Both the position numbers and the translations under genes were made by a program. A stretch of DNA of 64,000 bases from Cellulomonas_A sp047229345 (GTDB lineage: Bacteria; Actinomycetota; Actinomycetes; Actinomycetales; Cellulomonadaceae). Each line of letters begins with the position of its first letter. Position 1 is the stretch's first letter. This document shows, in pieces, positions 60,569-64,000 of the stretch. Under the pieces are notes generated by a model that ran no database searches, was not told where the DNA came from, and worked only from the letters and a program-made list of their open reading frames with translations. The stretch spans positions 1-64,000 of the forward strand of contig NZ_JBFTER010000011.1 in assembly GCF_047229345.1 (NCBI RefSeq), given 5' to 3'.

Positions 60569-61435
60569 GTGACCCACGACCGCTACGGGAACGACGTCCT
60601 CGGGAGCACCCGGCCGGCGTCCTCGCACCACCGCGCCCCCCGCACCTCACGCCCGCAGGCCGCCGAGCCGGGCCTCGTCGTCGAGGAGGTCATGACCGGC
60701 TGGGTCGGGGCCGTCGTGCGCGTCGAGAAGTCCGGCGGCCAGCACGTCGTGGTGCTCGAGGACCGGCGCGGGAGGACACGCACGTTCCCGCTGGGCCCCG
60801 GCTTCTGGGTCGACGGCGAGCCCGTCGACCTGCGCGCGCCCGCGGGCCCCGCGGCGCCCGCCGCACCGACGCGCACCGCCTCGGGCTCGGTCGCGGTCCC
60901 GCACGCCAAGGCCCGCGTCGCGCGCGGCAGCCGCATCTGGGTCGAGGGCAAGCACGACGCCGAGCTCGTCGAGAAGGTGTGGGGCGACGACCTGCGGCTC
61001 GAGGGCGTCGTCGTCGAGCTGCTCGACGGCGTCGACAACCTGGCCGACGCGCTCGCGGACTTCGGCCCGACGCGCGAGCGCCGCGTCGGCGTCCTCGTCG
61101 ACCACCTCGTGCCCGGCTCGAAGGAGCGCCGGATCGCCGACGCGGCGATGCGCACGGTCCCGGCCGGCACGGTGCTCGTGCTGGGGCACCCCTACGTCGA
61201 CGTCTGGCAGGCCGTGCGTCCCGAGCGGATCGGCCTCACCGCGTGGCCGACGATCGAGCGCGGCACCGAGTGGAAGCACGGCATCCTGCGCGAGCTCGGC
61301 TGGCCCGCCGACGAGCAGGCCGACGTCGCGCGGGCGTGGCAGCGCATCCTGCGCTCCGTGCGCTCCTACGCGGACCTGGAGCCGTCGCTGCTCGGGCGCG
61401 TCGAGGAGCTCATCGACTTCGTCACGACGGGCTGA
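60569..61435 (+). CDS. DUF3097 family protein
   Basis: A 288-residue cytoplasmic protein of the actinobacterial DUF3097 family, function unknown. It starts VTHDRYGNDVLG. A variable linker follows, then a conserved part from about residue 110: IWVEGKHDAELVEKVWGDDL, VVELLDGVDNL, RRVGVLVDHLVPGSKERRIA and the C-terminal EWKHGILRELGWP. The VEG-x-x-D and later Asp-containing strand look TOPRIM-like, which is my inference. The GTG is placed by the TACGCT spacing. Divergent from the EAL gene. Confidence 0.85.
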   Translation: MTHDRYGNDVLGSTRPASSHHRAPRTSRPQAAEPGLVVEEVMTGWVGAVVRVEKSGGQHVVVLEDRRGRTRTFPLGPGFWVDGEPVDLRAPAGPAAPAAPTRTASGSVAVPHAKARVARGSRIWVEGKHDAELVEKVWGDDLRLEGVVVELLDGVDNLADALADFGPTRERRVGVLVDHLVPGSKERRIADAAMRTVPAGTVLVLGHPYVDVWQAVRPERIGLTAWPTIERGTEWKHGILRELGWPADEQADVARAWQRILRSVRSYADLEPSLLGRVEELIDFVTTG

Positions 61436-61447
61436 GCCGGCCGAGCG

Positions 61448-62152
61448 TCACGGGGAGACCGGGCGCCCCAGCAGAGTCCGGAAGAGGTGCGTCTGCGCGA
61501 CCACCACGAGCGGTGCGGCGAGCACCACGCCCACGCCGCACACGAGCACCCCGACGAGGCACGCGAGCAGCGCCACGACCGCGAAGCCCGCGCACGCCCC
61601 GAGGTTGCGCTGCACGAGCGTCGCGCTCGACCGCAGCGCCTCGACGGGCCCCAGGCCCGTGTCGAGCACGAAGAGCAGCGTGAACTGCGCGTAGAGCACG
61701 ACGGCGAGCACGGGCAGGTAGCACAGCAGCGTGCCGAGCCCCGCGAGCGCCGCGACGAGCAGGGCCGCGAGGAGCACCGGGCCGGTCCGCCCGCCGTGGG
61801 TGAACGTGCGCGCGGTCGGCCCCCGGCCCTCCGTCACCGCGAGCGCGCCCCGCGTGAGCACAGCCTGCACGAGCCCCGCGAGCAGCATCCCGGTCACCGC
61901 GAGCAGCAGCACGAGGCCCGCGAAGCCCGCGACGCCGAGCACCCGGAGCGCGGACGCGTCCTCGCCCGCGACGGCGTCGACGAACCGCGCGACGCCCCGG
62001 CCGACCGCGAGCGTCACGAGCAGCTGGAGCAGGGCCGCAGCCACGGTCGCCACCAGCGCGGCCAGGAGGAACGGCCCGGCGTGGTCGCGGACCTTGCGGG
62101 CGGCGTATCCGTAGGCGTCCTCGACGCCCCTGTCCGGCATGGGGTCGCTCAT
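61448..62152 (-). CDS. Multipass membrane protein (DUF7544/DUF975-like), unknown function
   Basis: A 234-residue protein with five to six hydrophobic helices (about residues 24-50, 70-95, 125-150, 190-215). A central segment GRGPTARTFTHGGRTGPVLL and RSSATLVQRNLGACAGF resemble membrane proteins with repeated four-helix units; the family label is tentative. The ATG at 62152 has GAGGAGAA upstream. Convergent with DUF3097 after only 12 bases and divergent from the two DUF4870 genes. Confidence 0.72.
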   Translation of the reverse strand: MSDPMPDRGVEDAYGYAARKVRDHAGPFLLAALVATVAAALLQLLVTLAVGRGVARFVDAVAGEDASALRVLGVAGFAGLVLLLAVTGMLLAGLVQAVLTRGALAVTEGRGPTARTFTHGGRTGPVLLAALLVAALAGLGTLLCYLPVLAVVLYAQFTLLFVLDTGLGPVEALRSSATLVQRNLGACAGFAVVALLACLVGVLVCGVGVVLAAPLVVVAQTHLFRTLLGRPVSP

Positions 62153-62340
62153 CGTTCTCCTCGGGTCGGGTGCGGCACCATCCTGGCTGCACGACGGTCC
62201 CGGCACCCGTCCGGCCGCGCCCGACCGGGGCGTGGTGGGCGGATTTTCCCGGGTTTGTCCCAGCACCGCACCCCGGACGACTAGTGTGCGGCGCATCGGC
62301 GCGTCCGCCGCGCCGAAACCCCTGACGCGAAAGGCTCGAC

Positions 62341-62715
62341 ATGAGTGACCACCCGCCCGCGGGGCACACCGCCGCCCCCCTCACCGACGCGGAGACCCGT
62401 CAGTGGGCCGGCCTGGCCCACCTCGGCGGGATCCTGTGGATCATCCCGGGCCTCATCATCTGGCTGGTCTTCCGGGCGCGCAGCGCGTTCGTGGACCAGG
62501 AGGGCAAGAAGGCCGTCAACTTCCAGATCACGCTGCTGCTCGCGAGCATCGCGATCGGCATCCTCGGCGGCATCCTGGACCCGCTGTGGGCACTCACGCA
62601 GCTCGCCCAGTTCGCCCTCTGGGTCGTCTCGATCATCTTCTCGATCCAGGGCTACCTCGCCGTGCAGCGCGGCCAGGCCTACCGCTACCCCGTCTCCCTG
62701 GAGCTGATCAAGTGA
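62341..62715 (+). CDS. DUF4870 membrane protein (short form)
   Basis: A 124-residue DUF4870/Tic20-like protein with three helices. Family features are LTDAETRQWAGLAHLGGIL, the DQEGKKAVNFQITLLL segment and the C-terminus YRYPVSLELIK. The ATG has AAAGG upstream; TAGTGT at 62282-62287 is a plausible -10. It is coupled to a second DUF4870 gene by a GTGA overlap. Function unknown. Confidence 0.87.
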   Translation: MSDHPPAGHTAAPLTDAETRQWAGLAHLGGILWIIPGLIIWLVFRARSAFVDQEGKKAVNFQITLLLASIAIGILGGILDPLWALTQLAQFALWVVSIIFSIQGYLAVQRGQAYRYPVSLELIK

Positions 62716-63206
62716 CCACGAACCCCGAGAACCCGCAGCAGCCCTCCGGCGCGGTCCCGCCGCCGCCCGCGGCCGGCTACGGCCAGCCGGGCGCCGTCCC
62801 GCCCCCGCCCGCGGCCGGATACGGCGCACCGCAGGGCGGCTACCCGCCCGCCGGCTACGGCGCCCCGGGCGCCGGCGCGCCGCTGAGCGACTCCGACCAG
62901 CGCACGTGGGCGATCGTGGCGCACGTCGGCGCGATCCTGTTCTCCTTCGTCGCGCCGCTCGTCGTCTGGCTCGTCTTCAAGGGCCGCGGCGCGCTCGTCG
63001 AGGACCAGGCGAAGGAGGCGCTCAACTGGTCGATCACCGTGATCATCGTGTACGTCGTCGGCATCGTCCTCAGCGCGGTCCTGATCGGGATCCCGATCCT
63101 GTTCGTCGCCGGCATCGCCGCTCTGGTCTTCGGCATCCTCGCCGCGGTCGCCGCGAGCTCGGGCCAGTACTACCGGTACCCGGTCACGCTGCGCCTGATC
63201 AAGTGA
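62712..63206 (+). CDS. DUF4870 membrane protein with Pro/Gly/Tyr-rich tail
   Basis: A 164-residue paralogue of the gene before it. The N-terminal 55 residues are a low-complexity tail with two PPPPAAGYG copies; the DUF4870 part (about 58-164) has LSDSDQRTWAIVAHVGAIL, DQAKEALNWSITVIIVY and YRYPVTLRLIK. The GTG at 62712 overlaps the previous stop. The pair may form a hetero-oligomer in the membrane. Confidence 0.87.
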   Translation: MTTNPENPQQPSGAVPPPPAAGYGQPGAVPPPPAAGYGAPQGGYPPAGYGAPGAGAPLSDSDQRTWAIVAHVGAILFSFVAPLVVWLVFKGRGALVEDQAKEALNWSITVIIVYVVGIVLSAVLIGIPILFVAGIAALVFGILAAVAASSGQYYRYPVTLRLIK

Positions 63207-63224
63207 GCTGACACCAGCACGACC

Positions 63225-63257
63225 ACGCCCCCGGTGCGCCCGACGCACCGGGGGCGT
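63225..63257. terminator. Terminator hairpin after the DUF4870 pair
   Basis: Arms 63225-63238 and 63244-63257 are exact complements (14 bp, GC-rich) around a five-base loop. It lies 18 bases after the stop, between convergent genes. Confidence 0.75.
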
Positions 63258-63326
63258 CGTCGTACCGGCGGCGTCGTCGTACCGGCGGCGTCGTACCGGC
63301 GGCGTCCTGCCGGCGGCGTCCTGCAC
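63255..63326. repeat. 17/14-bp tandem repeats after the terminator
   Basis: Two 17-bp units CGTCGTCGTACCGGCGG (63255-63288), then 14-bp variants and a partial unit. The first unit begins inside the right arm of the hairpin. Confidence 0.75.
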
Positions 63327-63370
63327 CGTGACCGCAGCGCGGGCCCGCGTTGGGCGCCGCGGCGAAGGCG

Positions 63371-64000
63371 TCAGTCCGTGAGCGTGCGGACCACGGCGTC
63401 CGCGAGCAGCCGCCCGCGCTGGGTGAGCAGCACCCGGCGCTCCCCGTCGGCGCCGAGCGCGGCCCGGCCGTCGACGAGCCCGTCCGCGACGAGCCCGGCG
63501 ACCCGGCCACGCGCGGCGTCGGTCAGCGCCCCCAGCCCCAGCCCGTCGGCGAGCCGCACGCCCAGCATCACGCGCTCGAGCTGCGCCGCGTCGTCGGCGA
63601 CGGTCTCCCGCCCCGCAGCCGGGCTCAGGCCGCGCGCGAGGCGGTCGGCGTACGCGCGCGGGTGCTTGACGTTCCACCACCGCACGCCGCCGACGTGGCT
63701 GTGCGCACCGGGCCCGACACCCCACCAGTCGTCCCCGCGCCAGTACGCGAGGTTGTGCCGGCAGCGGTCGGCGTCCGTGCGGGCCCAGTTGCTGACCTCG
63801 TACCAGCCGAGCCCCGCGGCGGTCAGGAGCTCGTCGGCGAGCTCGTACTTGGCGGCCAGGTCGTCCTCGGTGGGCAGCGCGAGCTCCCCGCGGCGGACCT
63901 GCACGGCCATGCGCGTCCCGGTCTCGACGACCAGCGCGTACGCGGAGACGTGGTCGACGCCGGTGGCCAGCACGGCGTCGAGGCTCGCCCGCCAGTCGTC
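63371..64000 (-). CDS. hemW: HemW-type radical SAM protein (N-terminus off the right edge)
   Basis: Only the C-terminal 209 residues or so are visible. The radical SAM CxxxCxxC motif lies outside the window. The visible part has HVSAYALVVETGTRMA, YEVSNWAR, CRHNLAYWRGDDWWGVGPGAHSHVGG and WWNVKHPRAYADRL, diagnostic of HemW, a heme chaperone once called oxygen-independent coproporphyrinogen oxidase-like. Its place upstream of hrcA-dnaJ fits actinobacterial gene order. Confidence 0.93.
   Translation of the reverse strand, partial: DDWRASLDAVLATGVDHVSAYALVVETGTRMAVQVRRGELALPTEDDLAAKYELADELLTAAGLGWYEVSNWARTDADRCRHNLAYWRGDDWWGVGPGAHSHVGGVRWWNVKHPRAYADRLARGLSPAAGRETVADDAAQLERVMLGVRLADGLGLGALTDAARGRVAGLVADGLVDGRAALGADGERRVLLTQRGRLLADAVVRTLTD

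Overview
The window is chromosomal DNA of a very GC-rich actinobacterium. The third-position GC bias, frequent GTG starts, hrcA-dnaJ2 and phoH-ybeY-CBS-era gene orders, IdeR/Zur-type operators and a maltodextrin ABC system without its own ATPase point to Micrococcales, most likely Cellulomonas or a near relative. I saw no rRNA, tRNA, CRISPR array, insertion sequence, integrase or phage gene. Coding density is high and no gene-free stretch reaches 300 bases.

Layout. 1-2.9 kb: dnaG (3' part outside the window) and a dGTPase-like HD hydrolase. 2.9-13.3 kb: a maltodextrin/starch locus, with an intracellular GH13 enzyme, malG, malF, malE, a divergent LacI-type regulator, an alpha-glucosidase and a lipoprotein alpha-amylase. 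13.5-21 kb: dusB, an ECF sigma factor with a membrane partner, two convergent YibE/F-type membrane proteins and glyS. 21.1-25 kb: a Zur-box-preceded zinc ABC transporter (znuA-znuC-znuB), a DedA-like protein and a VOC protein. 25.1-28.8 kb: uppS, recO and leuA, the last with a leucine-codon leader peptide. 28.8-49.7 kb: a 21-kb co-directional block on the minus strand. Its transcription order is PP2C phosphatase, FHA protein, Ser/Thr kinase, a 2,048-residue Ig/Fn3 surface protein, MoxR ATPase, DUF58, transglutaminase-like membrane protein, RDD-FHA protein and three tandem beta-propeller paralogues. 49.7-64 kb: a membrane alpha/beta hydrolase, era, a CBS protein, ybeY, phoH, a Gmad2 lipoprotein, rsmE, dnaJ, hrcA with CIRCE, an EAL protein, a DUF3097 protein, small DUF4870 membrane proteins and hemW (cut by the right edge).

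How it works together. In the sugar locus the secreted amylase makes maltodextrins, MalEFG imports them, and the two cytoplasmic GH13 enzymes degrade them. The regulator sits divergent to malE, and the same octamer occurs at the malE and amylase promoters. The large block separates era from leuA-recO. It pairs a phosphorylation module (kinase, phosphatase, two FHA readers) with a MoxR-DUF58-transglutaminase-like module and a giant extracytoplasmic adhesin-like protein. Seven of its gene junctions overlap or nearly touch, so it probably acts as one system, whose function is not established.

Two window-wide patterns stand out. Many genes have a TAnnnT hexamer ending 6-7 bases before the start codon and no ribosome binding site, which is the layout of leaderless mRNAs. 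Short GC-rich tandem repeats (13-18 bp units) sit in several gene-end spacers, often starting exactly at a stop codon.
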